The translations under genes were made by a program, and so were the position numbers. The notes beneath the pieces were generated by a model. It saw nothing but the letters and a program-made list of their open reading frames with translations. It made no database searches and was not told the DNA's origin. Shown piece by piece: positions 51,448-60,676 of a stretch of 64,000 nucleotides of DNA (the stretch's first letter is position 1; each line of letters opens with the position of its first letter). This DNA is from Tsukamurella conjunctivitidis (GTDB taxonomy: Bacteria; Actinomycetota; Actinomycetes; Mycobacteriales; Mycobacteriaceae): the NCBI RefSeq assembly GCF_007858475.1, contig NZ_VIGX01000002.1, positions 124,001 through 188,000 on the forward strand. The letters are read 5' to 3'.

Positions 51448-52173
51448 ATGGAACTGAGTGCGATCACCCGGCGGTCGGCCGCCGACGAGGTGCACGATCA
51501 GCTGCTGAACCAGCTGGTCAGCGGGGCGGCGCCCGTCGGCTCCCGACTGCCCAGTGAGCGCAAGCTGGCGGAGGTGCTCGGCGTCTCGCGGCCCGTCATC
51601 CGGGAGGCGATCGCGCGCCTCGCGACGTCGGGGCACGTCGAGGTGCGGCAGGGCGACGGGGCGATCGTCAACGACGTAACCCGCACTGGCGGGCTCGACC
51701 TGCTGCCGCACCTGCTCGTCGCCGCGCCCGACGGTGCCGTCGTCGACCCGTCCGTGGTGCGCAGTGTGCTCGAGGTGCGCGAGTACATCGGACCGTGGAT
51801 CGCGGAGAAGGCGGCGGCCCGCGCCGCGGATGCCCTGGCGGAACCGCTCACGGCGGCACTGGCCGCGATCGAGGCCGCCCCGACCGGACCTGCCCAGCAG
51901 GCCGCCGCGCTCGCCTACTGGGACCACCTCGTGCGCGGTGCCGACTCCATCGCGATGACGCTCATCTTCAACGGCATGCGACGCGTCTACGAGCCGATGC
52001 TCGGCGTCGTCGCCGACGCCGTCGCCGCCGCCGAGCCCGCGGACCGCTATCGCGCGCTCACCGCGGCGGTCATCGACGGTGACGCGATCGCCGCCCGTGC
52101 CGCGGCGACGACGGTTCTCGGCGGCGCCACCGGCGTCCTCGGTGGATTCCTCGACCGGATGGAGCAGTCATGA
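51448..52173 (+). CDS. GntR/FadR subfamily regulator (Rv0494-like)
   Basis: A 241-residue regulator. The N-terminal wHTH is VHDQLLNQLVSGAAPVGSRLPSERKLAEVLGVSRPVIREAIARLATSGHVEVRQGDGAIV, followed by an FCD/FadR-type helical domain. Gene order after regX3 is that of M. tuberculosis Rv0494, a reported FadR-like, acyl-CoA-responsive autoregulator. ATG 51448 fits a leaderless transcript. The stop overlaps the fatty-acid-hydroxylase-like gene by ATGA, linking the regulator to lipid modification. Confidence 0.85.
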   Translation: MELSAITRRSAADEVHDQLLNQLVSGAAPVGSRLPSERKLAEVLGVSRPVIREAIARLATSGHVEVRQGDGAIVNDVTRTGGLDLLPHLLVAAPDGAVVDPSVVRSVLEVREYIGPWIAEKAAARAADALAEPLTAALAAIEAAPTGPAQQAAALAYWDHLVRGADSIAMTLIFNGMRRVYEPMLGVVADAVAAAEPADRYRALTAAVIDGDAIAARAAATTVLGGATGVLGGFLDRMEQS

Positions 52174-52856
52174 CCACGACCGATCGCGCGGCCCGCCGCG
52201 GCGTCACCCTCGGCGACGCCGCCCGCGAGTTCCTGCGCCACCCCACGCCGTGGATGATCCTCACGTTCCTCATCGGCACCCTTCTCGCCCGGGTACTCGT
52301 CGGCGGGGGAGGACTGTCGGACTTGTGGGCCCCGCTGGTCTTCGCTGCGCTGTTCCCGTTCCTGGAGTGGGTGATCCACGTCTTCGTGCTGCATTGGCGG
52401 CCGCGCACCGTCGGCCCGATCACGCTCGACACCCTGCTCGCGCGCGACCACCGCCGGCACCACGCGGCACCCCGCGACGTGGACCTGGTGTTCATTCCCA
52501 CCCGTGCGCTGCCGTGGGTGATCGCCGGCCTGGGTATCGCCGCGCCCCTCGGGGTGGGCGCGCTGCTCGGCGCCCCACTGTCCGCGACGCTGACCTTCAT
52601 GCTGGTCGAGGCGGTCTTCCTGCTCGGCTACGAGTGGACCCACTACCTCGTGCACACCGACTACAAGCCCCGCGGCCGTGCCTACAAGGCCGTCTGGCGC
52701 AGCCATCGCCTGCACCACTTCAAGAACGAGCACTACTGGTTCTCGGTCACCACGTCGGGCACGTCCGACCGGGTGCTGGGGACCTACCCGGACCCCGGCA
52801 CCGTCGAGACCAGCCCGACGGCCAAGAACCTGCACGGCCTGGACGGGCTCGCTTAG
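52170..52856 (+). CDS. Sterol desaturase/fatty acid hydroxylase family protein
   Basis: A 228-residue membrane di-iron enzyme. Four hydrophobic segments surround histidine boxes: HVFVLH, DHRRHH, HYLVH and HRLHHFKNEH, the spacing expected of the fatty acid hydroxylase superfamily. The likely reaction is hydroxylation or desaturation of a lipid chain or carotenoid in the membrane. It is translated together with the FadR-like regulator (ATGA overlap), which suggests fatty-acid-responsive expression. Confidence 0.87.
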   Translation: MTTTDRAARRGVTLGDAAREFLRHPTPWMILTFLIGTLLARVLVGGGGLSDLWAPLVFAALFPFLEWVIHVFVLHWRPRTVGPITLDTLLARDHRRHHAAPRDVDLVFIPTRALPWVIAGLGIAAPLGVGALLGAPLSATLTFMLVEAVFLLGYEWTHYLVHTDYKPRGRAYKAVWRSHRLHHFKNEHYWFSVTTSGTSDRVLGTYPDPGTVETSPTAKNLHGLDGLA

Positions 52857-52919
52857 AGCTCCCCACCGTTGGATTGGCGGCGGTTATCGACCCCCCGCAC
52901 CCTTGTAGCATTCCCGTCC

Positions 52920-54170
52920 GTGGGGATGTACGACGTCAACTGCGCGATCACCGGGGTGAGTCTGACCTACACCGACGCCGCCATGGTGATCCTCAGTCGT
53001 GCGCCCGGCGGCGTCTACCGCCCGGCGGCGCTGCCGATGATCGGCCACTATGACTATTACGGCGGCATCACGCCCGACGACAGCCGTAACACTGAGCTCA
53101 TCGCCGCTGGAATCGCGCAGGCGACGAAGTCCGGGCGGTACTGGACGGACGACGGGTGGCCGCCTGGAGGCTGGGATCCGTCTATCCATGAGGTCATCAG
53201 CAACCTGGTCCGCAACATGTCCGATTGGCTGGGGCTCTACGAGGGGGCGGAACCACCGTCGGATTCCGGCACGATGTTCGACGGCATGCCGCTCGTCTTC
53301 GCGCTCGTCGCCCGCCCCGTATGGGACGCGATCGTCGCGGACGGAGAGAGGGAGCTCGACGTCGCCACCGCCTTCGTCGAGGTCTTCGGCGACGAGCCGT
53401 TGCCGCACGCGTTGTACGGCTGCGGGGGTGGGGCCCCGAGCTCCGAGCTGACTGCGCTCGCCGCGGTGGACCGATTCCTCACGGCGCGCGGCCTGCGCTG
53501 GCAATCCCACGCGGACGGGCTCGCCTTGGACGGGTTCGGGCAGCAGCACACCGACGAGCAGATGCTCGGCTGGCTGGACCGCGCACATACCCGGTTTGCG
53601 GATGATCCCGTGGTGCTCGCCGGACTCGACGCCTACGGAGCGATCCTGACCGCCACGATCGCAGAACTCGAGGAGAGCGGCCCACCCGCCTGTTCCGGCT
53701 CGGTCGATGCGCCGAGTCCATCGGACGAGGCGAGCCGGTGCGGGGACCCGAGGCCGACCGCGTCGGTCACGTGCGGGGTCCATCACCTGAACGGACTCAC
53801 CGCGTGGATGCCCACCTGGGCCGTCGAGACGGATCTGCACGCGCCCGACCGCGCTCCTCAGGCCACCCGCTCGGGACTGACCGTGCGGGAGACCGGCGTC
53901 TACCTCGTGACCGCCCAGATGCCGTGGGAGGGTGCGGCCGGCGGCGAAAGCCTGATGTGCAAGGTGTACGCCGAGGGCATGCAGATCCTGGAAGCCACAC
54001 AGATCGCCATGACGTGGGAGAACATCAGCGTCATCTCCGGCCTCGTGCCGCTGACCGCAGGTCAGCGGATCTTCTTGAGTCTCATTCACTCCGGGCCGCG
54101 GGCGATCGCCGTGGGCGGGCCGATCCAGGGCGGCGTGCAGGCGAGGCTGGCCATGACCAGGATGGCGTAG
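52920..54170 (+). CDS. Large hypothetical protein with C-terminal C1q-like jelly roll
   Basis: A 416-residue protein without signal peptide. The N-terminus (YDVNCAITGVSLTYTDAAMVILSRA) resembles uncharacterised bacterial proteins that open with a Cys-containing strand pair. The middle is mixed helical. The last 110 residues (GLTVRETGVYLVTAQMPWEG, LMCKVYAEGMQILEATQIAM, ISGLVPLTAGQRIFLSLIHSG) follow the C1q/TNF-like pattern. I do not recognise this combination. GTG 52920 lies 8 nt after TAGCAT (52906-52911); ATG 52926 is an alternative. Confidence 0.65.
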   Translation: MGMYDVNCAITGVSLTYTDAAMVILSRAPGGVYRPAALPMIGHYDYYGGITPDDSRNTELIAAGIAQATKSGRYWTDDGWPPGGWDPSIHEVISNLVRNMSDWLGLYEGAEPPSDSGTMFDGMPLVFALVARPVWDAIVADGERELDVATAFVEVFGDEPLPHALYGCGGGAPSSELTALAAVDRFLTARGLRWQSHADGLALDGFGQQHTDEQMLGWLDRAHTRFADDPVVLAGLDAYGAILTATIAELEESGPPACSGSVDAPSPSDEASRCGDPRPTASVTCGVHHLNGLTAWMPTWAVETDLHAPDRAPQATRSGLTVRETGVYLVTAQMPWEGAAGGESLMCKVYAEGMQILEATQIAMTWENISVISGLVPLTAGQRIFLSLIHSGPRAIAVGGPIQGGVQARLAMTRMA

Positions 54171-54186
54171 CGCCGAGCCGAACTGG

Positions 54187-55017
54187 TTAGAGCTCCACGT
54201 ACTTCATGTCGTAGCTCTGCCGCTCCGTCGCCGCCGCGGTCGCGGGGTGAACGGCCACCAGGCGGTCCTGACGCGCCGCGCACTCCCGGGCCAGCGCGGC
54301 GTAGGCCTGCTCGCCCAGCAGCTCGGTCAGCTCCGGGGCGTAGCTTTGCCACACCTGCTGCGCGCCCACGTGGGCCTCGGGCGAGCCGCTGCAGTACCAC
54401 TGCAGGTCCAGGCCGCCCGCGCCCCAACCGCGGCGGTCGTACTCGCCGATCGTGGTGCGCAGGATCTGCTCGCCGTCGGGGCGCTCGATCCACTCCTGGG
54501 TGCGCCGGACGGGCAGCTGCCAGCACACGTCGGGCTTGACGGTGAGCGGCTCCACGCCGGTCCGCAGGGCCATGGCGTGCAGGGCGCAGCCCTCGCCGCC
54601 CGGGAAGCCGGGCCGGTTGAGGAAGATGCAGGCGCCGTCGTACCGGCGGGTCCGGAGCGCGGGTTCGTCGTCGAGGTCGTCCTCCTCGAGATACCCCTTC
54701 TTACCGAGACCCTTGGCGCGGAACTGCCAGTCGTCGTCCGTGAGTTTCGCGACGGCCTTCTTCAGGCGCTTCTTGTCGTCCTTGTCGGAGAGGAAGGCGC
54801 CGTGGCTGCAGCAGCCGTCCGTCTCCCGGCCCGGCTCGATCCCGTGGCACGCGGGGGTGCCGAAGACGCACGTCCAGTGGGAGAGCAGCCACGTCAGGTC
54901 CGCCGCGATCAGGTGCTGCGGGTCCGCCGGATCGGTGAACTCCAGCCACTCGCGCGGGAAGTCCAGGGGGACTTCCGGCACGGGACGCCGCAGGCCGGGC
55001 ATCGGAAGGTCGGTCAC
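54187..55017 (-). CDS. Rv0495c-like conserved cysteine-rich protein
   Basis: A 276-residue cytosolic protein. [26 protein letters not shown] and [38 protein letters not shown] carry four close cysteines, and further cysteines follow in GEGCALHA and DVCWQLPV, together a likely metal or Fe-S site. The sequence and its place beside ppx match Rv0495c. The function is unknown; the cysteine layout recalls YkgJ-type zinc/iron proteins. GTG 55017 lies 7 nt after TACGGT (55030-55025) and is divergent from ppx. Confidence 0.82.
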   Translation of the reverse strand: MTDLPMPGLRRPVPEVPLDFPREWLEFTDPADPQHLIAADLTWLLSHWTCVFGTPACHGIEPGRETDGCCSHGAFLSDKDDKKRLKKAVAKLTDDDWQFRAKGLGKKGYLEEDDLDDEPALRTRRYDGACIFLNRPGFPGGEGCALHAMALRTGVEPLTVKPDVCWQLPVRRTQEWIERPDGEQILRTTIGEYDRRGWGAGGLDLQWYCSGSPEAHVGAQQVWQSYAPELTELLGEQAYAALARECAARQDRLVAVHPATAAATERQSYDMKYVEL

Positions 55018-55050
55018 AGGGGCCACCGTAGTCGGGTCTAGATTGACGGG

Positions 55051-56010
55051 GTGAGATTGGGAGTCCTCGACATCGGGTCCAATACGGTGCACCTGCTCGT
55101 GGTCGACGCCCACTGGGGCGCGCACCCGACGCCGATGAGCTCGACCAAGGCGACGCTGCGGCTGGCGGAGAAGATCGAGCCGAGCGGCCGGCTCAGCCAG
55201 GCGGGTGAGGACGCGCTCGTCGACTCGGTCGAGGAGTTCACGAAGATCGCGCGCAGCTCCGGCTGCTCCGAGGTCATGGCCTTCGCCACCTCCGCGGTCC
55301 GCGACGCCAGCAACACCGACACCGTGCTCGCGCACGTCAAGCAGGCCACGGGCGTCGACGTCGAGGTGCTCTCCGGCGCCGACGAGTCGCGCCTCACCGC
55401 GCTCGCGGTGCGCCGCTGGTACGGCTGGAGCGTGGGGCGCGTGCTCAACATCGACATCGGCGGCGGCTCACTGGAGATGAGCAACGGCGTCGACGAGGAG
55501 CCGGACGTCGCGCTGTCGCTGCCGCTCGGCGCCGGCCGGATCACCCGCGAATGGCTGCCCGACGATCCGCCGGGGCGCCGCCGCGTCGCCATGCTGCGCG
55601 ACTGGCTCGACGCCGAGATAGCCCCCGCCGCCGGACGACTGCAGGCGGCCGGCAGGCCGGACCTGGTCGCGGGGACGTCGAAGACGATGCGCACACTCGC
55701 CCGTCTCACGGGCGCGGCGCCCTCGTCCGCCGGGCCGCGCGTCAAGCGCACGCTCACGGCACGCGGCCTGAGCCAGCTCATCGCCTTCATCAGCAGGATG
55801 ACGGAGTCCGACCGGCGCGAGCTGGACGGTCTCAGTTCCGACCGCGCGGGACAGATCGTCGCCGGTGCGCTGGTGGCCGAGGCCGCGATGCGGGCCATGA
55901 AGGTCGAGGAGTTGGACATCTGCCCGTGGGCGCTGCGCGAGGGCGTGATCCTGCGGTATCTGGACACCCAGGCGGGCTTCACCCCGGAGAGCAGCGGTAA
56001 AGCGCATTAA
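55051..56010 (+). CDS. ppx: Ppx/GppA family exopolyphosphatase
   Basis: A 319-residue ASKHA-fold phosphatase. [18 protein letters not shown] is the phosphate-1 motif, FATSAVRDA follows, [12 protein letters not shown] is phosphate-2, and [14 protein letters not shown] lies in the C-terminal subdomain. Mycobacterial Ppx1 (Rv0496) of this short type hydrolyses short-chain polyphosphate and affects (p)ppGpp stress signalling. GTG 55051 follows TAGATT (55039-55044) by 6 nt. Confidence 0.93.
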   Translation: MRLGVLDIGSNTVHLLVVDAHWGAHPTPMSSTKATLRLAEKIEPSGRLSQAGEDALVDSVEEFTKIARSSGCSEVMAFATSAVRDASNTDTVLAHVKQATGVDVEVLSGADESRLTALAVRRWYGWSVGRVLNIDIGGGSLEMSNGVDEEPDVALSLPLGAGRITREWLPDDPPGRRRVAMLRDWLDAEIAPAAGRLQAAGRPDLVAGTSKTMRTLARLTGAAPSSAGPRVKRTLTARGLSQLIAFISRMTESDRRELDGLSSDRAGQIVAGALVAEAAMRAMKVEELDICPWALREGVILRYLDTQAGFTPESSGKAH

Positions 56011-56171
56011 AGGCGCGAAGTAACATATCGGACCGCCGCGTGTGCCGCCACGATTGCGCCGCGGTGTACAAGTAGAATCTTCTGAGACCACACAGGGCGT
56101 GAGTGGCGGGTGTGACATTTCCGGCACGCGCGGGGCCCACGAGGCCGACGAGCCACAGGACGGTGACGTGC

Positions 56172-57398
56172 ATGAGCGAGGAGCGAAGGATTTCGCTGGC
56201 GGAGCTGCTCGCCAGGGAAGGCGGCGCCCCGGCCGCACCCGCGGGCGGACGCCGCCGACGCCACCGCGGCGGCGAGAACTCGATCACCGTGGCCGAGCTG
56301 ACCGGTGAGATCCCCGTCGTCCGTGACGACACCCCGGCGCCGGGCACCGAGAGCACTCCCGCGCAGCCCACGGCCCCGGCGCCCGCCGCCCCGGCGGCAC
56401 AGGAGGCCCCGGCACAGCGCGACGTGTACGAGCCCGAGGTCGTTGAGCCCGAGGTCGTCGAGGCGCAGCCCGAGCCGACCGCGCCCACCGCCGAGCAGGC
56501 CGCGCCCGCACAGGAGGTCGCGCAGGACGACGACGAGCCGATCACCTCGTCCTTCCTCGCCGCCGCCGTGGCCGATCCCGGTCCGGCGGAGGCGCCCGTT
56601 CAGGAGGAGCCCGCGGCACCGGCCGCGGACGAGGCTCCCGCCGAGCGCGAGAGCCGCCGCTCCGGCCTGCTCCGCTGGAACCGCGGCTCGCGGTCCGCGG
56701 CGGAGGCGCCGCAGCAGCCGCAGGAGCCCGCCCAGTCGGACGAGCCCGCCGCGCAGGCCGCCGATGCCCCGGTCGCCGATGCCCCGGCGACGGATGCCAC
56801 GGACGCGCCGGCCGAGGACGGCCGGGACTACGCGTGGTCGCGCTGGGATCAGGCCGAGGCGCCGATCATGGCGACCGCCGACTTCAACACCGCGCAGGTC
56901 CGTGAGCGGCAGTCGCGTTTCGCCGAGGTCGAGGCGGACGACACCGTCGACGTGCGGCCCGTCGCCGTGCCCGACGCGGACGTGGCCGCCGACGCGCCCG
57001 CCGCCCCCGACACCGCGTCGATGAGCGCCGAGCAGATCGACGACGCGCGCGCCGCCGAGACCCCCGACTTCCTCGCCACGACGGGCGACGTCGAGGACGA
57101 GGAGAAGGCCCCGTCGACCGGGAAGGGCCGCGGCTGGCTCGCCCTGGCGGCGGAGGTCGTGCTCGGCCTGGTGGCCGGCGCCGGCCTGTTCTACGGCTTC
57201 TTCAAGCTCTGGAACTGGGGCGGCGGCAAGGCGACCATCGCGCTGACCGTCGTGCTCGCGTTCATCGTGATCATCGGCATCGTGACGTTCACGCACTACC
57301 TGCGCAAGACCACCGACTACCTCACCTTGGGGCTCGCCCTGTTCGTGGGCCTGGTGATCACCTTCGGCCCGCTGTTGATGGCTCTCGGCTCGAACTGA
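56172..57398 (+). CDS. Rv0497-like membrane protein with long acidic tail
   Basis: A 408-residue protein. A conserved head ([38 protein letters not shown]) is followed by about 270 disordered residues rich in Ala, Pro, Glu and Asp with repeats such as VVEPEVVE and [19 protein letters not shown]. Three membrane helices close the protein (about 325-405). Gene order after ppx matches Rv0497, a membrane protein of unknown function. TAGAAT at 56073-56078 is the likely -10, giving a leader of roughly 85 nt. Start ATG 56172 was chosen over a GTG at 56103. Confidence 0.78.
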   Translation: MSEERRISLAELLAREGGAPAAPAGGRRRRHRGGENSITVAELTGEIPVVRDDTPAPGTESTPAQPTAPAPAAPAAQEAPAQRDVYEPEVVEPEVVEAQPEPTAPTAEQAAPAQEVAQDDDEPITSSFLAAAVADPGPAEAPVQEEPAAPAADEAPAERESRRSGLLRWNRGSRSAAEAPQQPQEPAQSDEPAAQAADAPVADAPATDATDAPAEDGRDYAWSRWDQAEAPIMATADFNTAQVRERQSRFAEVEADDTVDVRPVAVPDADVAADAPAAPDTASMSAEQIDDARAAETPDFLATTGDVEDEEKAPSTGKGRGWLALAAEVVLGLVAGAGLFYGFFKLWNWGGGKATIALTVVLAFIVIIGIVTFTHYLRKTTDYLTLGLALFVGLVITFGPLLMALGSN

Positions 57399-57412
57399 GT
57401 ACCCTCGGCGAC

Positions 57413-58264
57413 GTGAGCGGTATACCGGTCGGACTGTCGACGGCCTCGGTCTACCCCGAGAAGCTCGAGGACGCCTTCCGCTACGCCGCCGAGACCGGGT
57501 ACGACGGTGTCGAGCTCATGGTCTGGCACGAGGGCGCCAGCCAGGACATCGCGAACGTTGCCGGGCTGTCCATGCGGTACGACGTGCCGGTGCTGTCCGT
57601 CCACGCGCCCTGCCTGCTCATCAGCCAGCGCGTGTGGGGACCGGACCCCATGGCCAAGCTCGGCCGCGCCGTCACGGCCGCGGAGGACCTCGGCGCGGAC
57701 ACCGTCGTCGTGCACCCGCCCTTCCGGTGGCAGCGCCGCTACGCCGAGAACTTCGTCGACCTGGTCAGCGAGCTCGAGGACGACAGCCACGTCGCGATCG
57801 CCGTCGAGAACATGTTCCCGATGCGGCTCGACGCCTTCTTCGGCCGCCGCGGCGAGTCCGCGAAGCGGCTGGGGCGCCGCGGCCACCCCGGCACCGCGGT
57901 CTCGGCGTTCGCACCGTCGATCGACCCGACCGATGTGGGGTACGCGAATTACACCCTGGATCTCTCGCACACCGCGACCGCGGGCGTCGACGCCCTCGAG
58001 CTGATGGACCGCATGGGCGACGGGCTGCGACACCTGCACCTCACCGACGGCCTCGGCGCGGCCGTCGACGAGCACCTTGTGCCCGGTCACGGCACCCAAC
58101 CCGCCGCAGAGGTGTGCCGCCGGCTCGCCGCGTCGGGCTTCGACGGGCACGTGATCCTCGAGATCGCGACGGGCTCGGCGAAGACCCCCGAGGAGCGACG
58201 TGCGATGCTCACGGAGGCGCTGGAATTCGCGCGGGAGCACCTGCGCGTCGACCCGGCCGCCTGA
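57413..58264 (+). CDS. Rv0498-like sugar phosphate isomerase/epimerase family protein
   Basis: A 283-residue AP-endonuclease-2-type TIM barrel. TASVYPEKLEDAFRYAAETGYDGVELMVWHE, VLSVHAPCLL, DTVVVHPPFRW, VAIAVENMFPMR and LDLSHTATAGVDALE carry the scattered His/Glu/Asp metal ligands. Members isomerise sugars or cleave AP sites; the mycobacterial counterpart Rv0498 is uncharacterised. GTG 57413 lies 7 nt after TACCCT (57400-57405). The thioesterase-like gene follows 40 bp on. Confidence 0.82.
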   Translation: MSGIPVGLSTASVYPEKLEDAFRYAAETGYDGVELMVWHEGASQDIANVAGLSMRYDVPVLSVHAPCLLISQRVWGPDPMAKLGRAVTAAEDLGADTVVVHPPFRWQRRYAENFVDLVSELEDDSHVAIAVENMFPMRLDAFFGRRGESAKRLGRRGHPGTAVSAFAPSIDPTDVGYANYTLDLSHTATAGVDALELMDRMGDGLRHLHLTDGLGAAVDEHLVPGHGTQPAAEVCRRLAASGFDGHVILEIATGSAKTPEERRAMLTEALEFAREHLRVDPAA

Positions 58265-58304
58265 CGTCGGGCACCGCTGGTGCCCCGGTAAGGAGAGCGC
58301 ACAG

Positions 58305-59129
58305 ATGGCTTTGTTCGCGGACCTCGTCTCCGTCGCGAAGGCCCCCGGCGGGTACACCGCCGACATCGATCCCACCTGGACGGTGGGGACCAAGGTGCAC
58401 GGCGGCGCGCTGCTCGCCGTGATCGCCGCGGCCGGGCAGGCCGCCTACCTCGACGACGGGGGCGACCCCGACGCGACGCCCGTCGTGATCTCGGCCGAGT
58501 ACCTCGGCGCGCCCGAACCGGGGCATCTCGAGCTGCGGACCGAGGTGCGCAAGCGCGGCCGCACGACCTCCTTCGTCAACGTGGAGGCCGTGCAGGGCGA
58601 CCGGGTCTACGTGCAGGCCGCGATCACGCTGGCGCGCCGTGACGAGGGGGAGGAGCGGTACGCGGAGCCGTTGCCGCTCGACGCGATGCCGCCGACCCCG
58701 CCGCCGACGGCGCTCGCGTGGGACCCGGAGCACCCGGCGGCGAAGATCTTCAAGGTCGGCCGCGTGGCCGAGGTCCACTACGACGCGGAGACGCTGCCCG
58801 TCATCGAGGGCCGCACCGGTCCGGCCGAGACGCGCGGCTGGGTGCGGCTGCGCGAGGAGCCGCTGTCGGGCCTGTTCGCGCTGCTCGCCACCGACATCTC
58901 GCTGCCCGTGGTCGCGAATCTCGGCGGCGTCGGCTGGGCGCCCACGATCACGCTGACCGCCTCGGTGCGGCGCGAGCCCGTCGACGGCTGGCTGCGGTTC
59001 CGCGCGTCCGCGCCCGTCGTCGGGCAGCGGTGGTTCGAGGAGGACCACGTCCTCGTCGACGAGTCCGGGCACGTCGTCGCCACATCGCGGCAGCTGGCGA
59101 TGATGCCGGCGCCGCGGCCCGAGAAGTAG
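58305..59129 (+). CDS. Thioesterase family protein (Rv0499-like)
   Basis: A 274-residue double hot-dog protein. TWTVGTKVHGGALLAVIAAAGQAA is the first hot-dog helix and ISAEYLGAPEPGHLELRTEVRKRGRTTSFVNVEAVQGDRVYVQAAITLA its sheet, with a second domain after residue 150 (TITLTASVRREPVDGWLRFR). The family hydrolyses acyl-CoA or acyl-ACP thioesters. Its place between the Rv0498-like gene and proC matches Rv0499. ATG 58305 has AAGGAGAG upstream. Confidence 0.82.
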   Translation: MALFADLVSVAKAPGGYTADIDPTWTVGTKVHGGALLAVIAAAGQAAYLDDGGDPDATPVVISAEYLGAPEPGHLELRTEVRKRGRTTSFVNVEAVQGDRVYVQAAITLARRDEGEERYAEPLPLDAMPPTPPPTALAWDPEHPAAKIFKVGRVAEVHYDAETLPVIEGRTGPAETRGWVRLREEPLSGLFALLATDISLPVVANLGGVGWAPTITLTASVRREPVDGWLRFRASAPVVGQRWFEEDHVLVDESGHVVATSRQLAMMPAPRPEK

Positions 59130-59171
59130 CGCAGCCCGAAGTAGTCCCGAACAGGATCGAGGAGCACTGAC

Positions 59172-59981
59172 ATGGATGGTCGTATCGCGCTGATCGGCGG
59201 CGGACGGATCGGTGAGGCCCTGCTGGGCGGCCTCATCGCCGCCGGGCACGAGCCCGGCGCGCTCGTGGTCGCGGAGCCCCACGCGGGCCGCGGTGGTGAG
59301 CTCGCCGAGCGCTACGGGGTGTCGACGGTGACCACCGTCGCCGAGGCGGTCGACGGGGCGGACCTCGTGGTGATCGCCGTCAAGCCCGACGTGGTGACCG
59401 CGATCCTGCCCGACGTGGCCTCCGCACTGCGGCCCGGCGCGGTGGTGTCCTCGGTGGCCGCGGGCGTCCCCACCACCGTCTACGAGGCCGCCCTGCCCGC
59501 CGGGACGCCCGTCGTGCGGGTCATGCCCAACACGGCGATGCTCGTCGGGAGGTCGATGAGCGGGATCTCGGGCGGCCGGGAGGCGACCGAGGGGCACGTG
59601 ACGCTCGTGCGCGAGGTCATGGACGCCGTGGGGAAGACCCTCGTCGTGCCCGAGGCGAAGCTCGACGCGCTCACCGCGCTGTCCGGCTCGGGGCCCGCGT
59701 ACGCCTTCCTCGTCGCCGAGGCGATGATCGACGCCGGCGTCGATCTGGGGCTCACCCGGGACCAGGCGACGACCCTCGCCACGCACACGATCGCGGGCGC
59801 AGGTGCACTAATGGTTGAGACTTCCACGTCGCCCGTCGAGCTCCGGGCGGCGGTGACTTCTCCGGGCGGTACGACGGCGGCCGCGATCCGCGAACTGGAG
59901 AAAAATGGTCTCCGACCTGCGTTTTACGCAGCGACGAGGGCCTGCGCGGAACGATCGGCCGAGCTCGGGAAGCTCGCGTAG
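59172..59981 (+). CDS. proC: Pyrroline-5-carboxylate reductase
   Basis: A 269-residue enzyme making L-proline from pyrroline-5-carboxylate with NAD(P)H. The N-terminal Rossmann motif is IALIGGGRIGEALLGGL. VIAVKPDVV and VVRVMPNTAMLVG follow, and the C-terminal dimerisation domain has the signature SGSGPAYAFLVAEAMIDAGVDLGL and TSPGGTTAAAIRELEKNGLRPAF. ATG 59172 has GATCGAGGAGCAC upstream. It corresponds to Rv0500. Confidence 0.96.
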   Translation: MDGRIALIGGGRIGEALLGGLIAAGHEPGALVVAEPHAGRGGELAERYGVSTVTTVAEAVDGADLVVIAVKPDVVTAILPDVASALRPGAVVSSVAAGVPTTVYEAALPAGTPVVRVMPNTAMLVGRSMSGISGGREATEGHVTLVREVMDAVGKTLVVPEAKLDALTALSGSGPAYAFLVAEAMIDAGVDLGLTRDQATTLATHTIAGAGALMVETSTSPVELRAAVTSPGGTTAAAIRELEKNGLRPAFYAATRACAERSAELGKLA

Positions 59982-60058
59982 AAGCTTCGGTTAGCTCACT
60001 CCCGTCGCATTATTCCCATTGGTACCGCTAAGCTGCTCGAAGCACGTGCGTGTCAGGT

Positions 60059-60080
60059 CCGCCGGAGGGGAAGCCGGCGG
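60059..60080 (+). other. Hairpin in the leader of the HTH gene
   Basis: CCGCCGG (60059-60065) and CCGGCGG (60074-60080) form a perfect 7-bp stem in the leader that follows TAAGCT near 60028. It leaves the GGAGG ribosome binding site near 60092 free. It may stabilise or regulate the short mRNA; no known riboswitch was recognised. Confidence 0.35.
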
Positions 60081-60109
60081 CGCGACATGTGCCGGAGGTT
60101 AGGGATTAC

Positions 60110-60355
60110 ATGGCGTCTGCAAACAAGAACACCAAGCCCGCCGAGATCGGTGCCGGAGCTCAGGCTCCCCAGGCAGCCGGCTCGTCGTTCCTGACGGTGG
60201 CCGAGGTCGCCACCCTCATGCGGGTGTCGAAGATGACGGTCTACCGCCTGGTGCACAACGGGGAGCTCCCCGCGGTGCGCGTGGGCCGGTCCTTCCGGGT
60301 CCACGAGAAGGCGGTCCACGACTACCTGCAGACCTCGTTCTTCGACGCGGGCTAG
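60110..60355 (+). CDS. BldC/excisionase-like HTH protein (Rv0500A-like)
   Basis: An 81-residue DNA-binding protein with a disordered N-terminus and a MerR-type winged helix: SFLTVAEVATLMRVSKMTVYRLVHNGELPAVRVGRSFRVHEKAVHDYL. This is the HTH_17 pattern shared by phage excisionases and the developmental regulator BldC. Its place after proC matches Rv0500A, so it is a core gene and not a prophage remnant. ATG 60110 is preceded by GGAGGTTAGGG. Confidence 0.88.
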   Translation: MASANKNTKPAEIGAGAQAPQAAGSSFLTVAEVATLMRVSKMTVYRLVHNGELPAVRVGRSFRVHEKAVHDYLQTSFFDAG

Positions 60356-60483
60356 GCCCGCCGGAGGACGTCAGTCGCGGCGGCGGCACGGGCGGATTTC
60401 GCCTGGGTCGCTGCGACGGGTAAAGTAGAAGCCTGCTGCGTGGACGCGGGGGCTCTTCCGTACCCGGCCGCCGCGCACCGAAC

Positions 60484-60498
60484 ATGGCAATTCGATAG
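60484..60498 (+). other. Possible four-codon upstream ORF before bS22
   Basis: ATG GCA ATT CGA TAG ends 17 nt before the bS22 start codon in the leader. It has no good ribosome binding site and may be chance, but its place in a ribosomal protein leader makes it worth recording. Confidence 0.2.
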
Positions 60499-60515
60499 AG
60501 AGACGTGAGGAACCC

Positions 60516-60617
60516 ATGGGTTCAGTGATCAAGAAGCGCCGCAAGCGCATGTCGAAGAAGAAGCACCGCAAGCTGCTCCGCCGCACCCGGGTGCAGCGTA
60601 GGAAGCTCGGCAAGTAG
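60516..60617 (+). CDS. Ribosomal protein bS22 (AURKAIP1/COX24-domain peptide)
   Basis: A 33-residue, strongly basic peptide: [20 protein letters not shown] followed by [12 protein letters not shown]. This matches the tiny actinobacterial ribosomal protein bS22 (Rv0500B), found in the decoding-centre region of mycobacterial ribosomes. It follows the HTH gene exactly as in M. tuberculosis. ATG 60516 has GTGAGGAAC upstream. TAAAGT or TAGAAG near 60420-60430 is the likely -10, giving a leader of about 85 nt. Confidence 0.95.
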
Positions 60618-60641
60618 GCCTTCTGGTCACACTTTCATGAG

Positions 60642-60676
60642 AGCCCGCCCAGGACATGGGCGGGCTTTCGTGTTTC
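60642..60676 (+). terminator. Intrinsic terminator after bS22
   Basis: AGCCCGCCC (60642-60650) pairs perfectly with GGGCGGGCT (60658-60666) across a 7-nt loop, followed by TTCGTGTTT. It separates bS22 from the epimerase gene, which has its own -10 at 60681. Confidence 0.92.

Noticed and set aside
60110-60355. Excisionase annotation suggesting a prophage remnant
   Set aside because: The gene is the conserved proC-bS22 neighbour in mycobacteria and no integrase or phage gene is nearby, so it is a core HTH protein.
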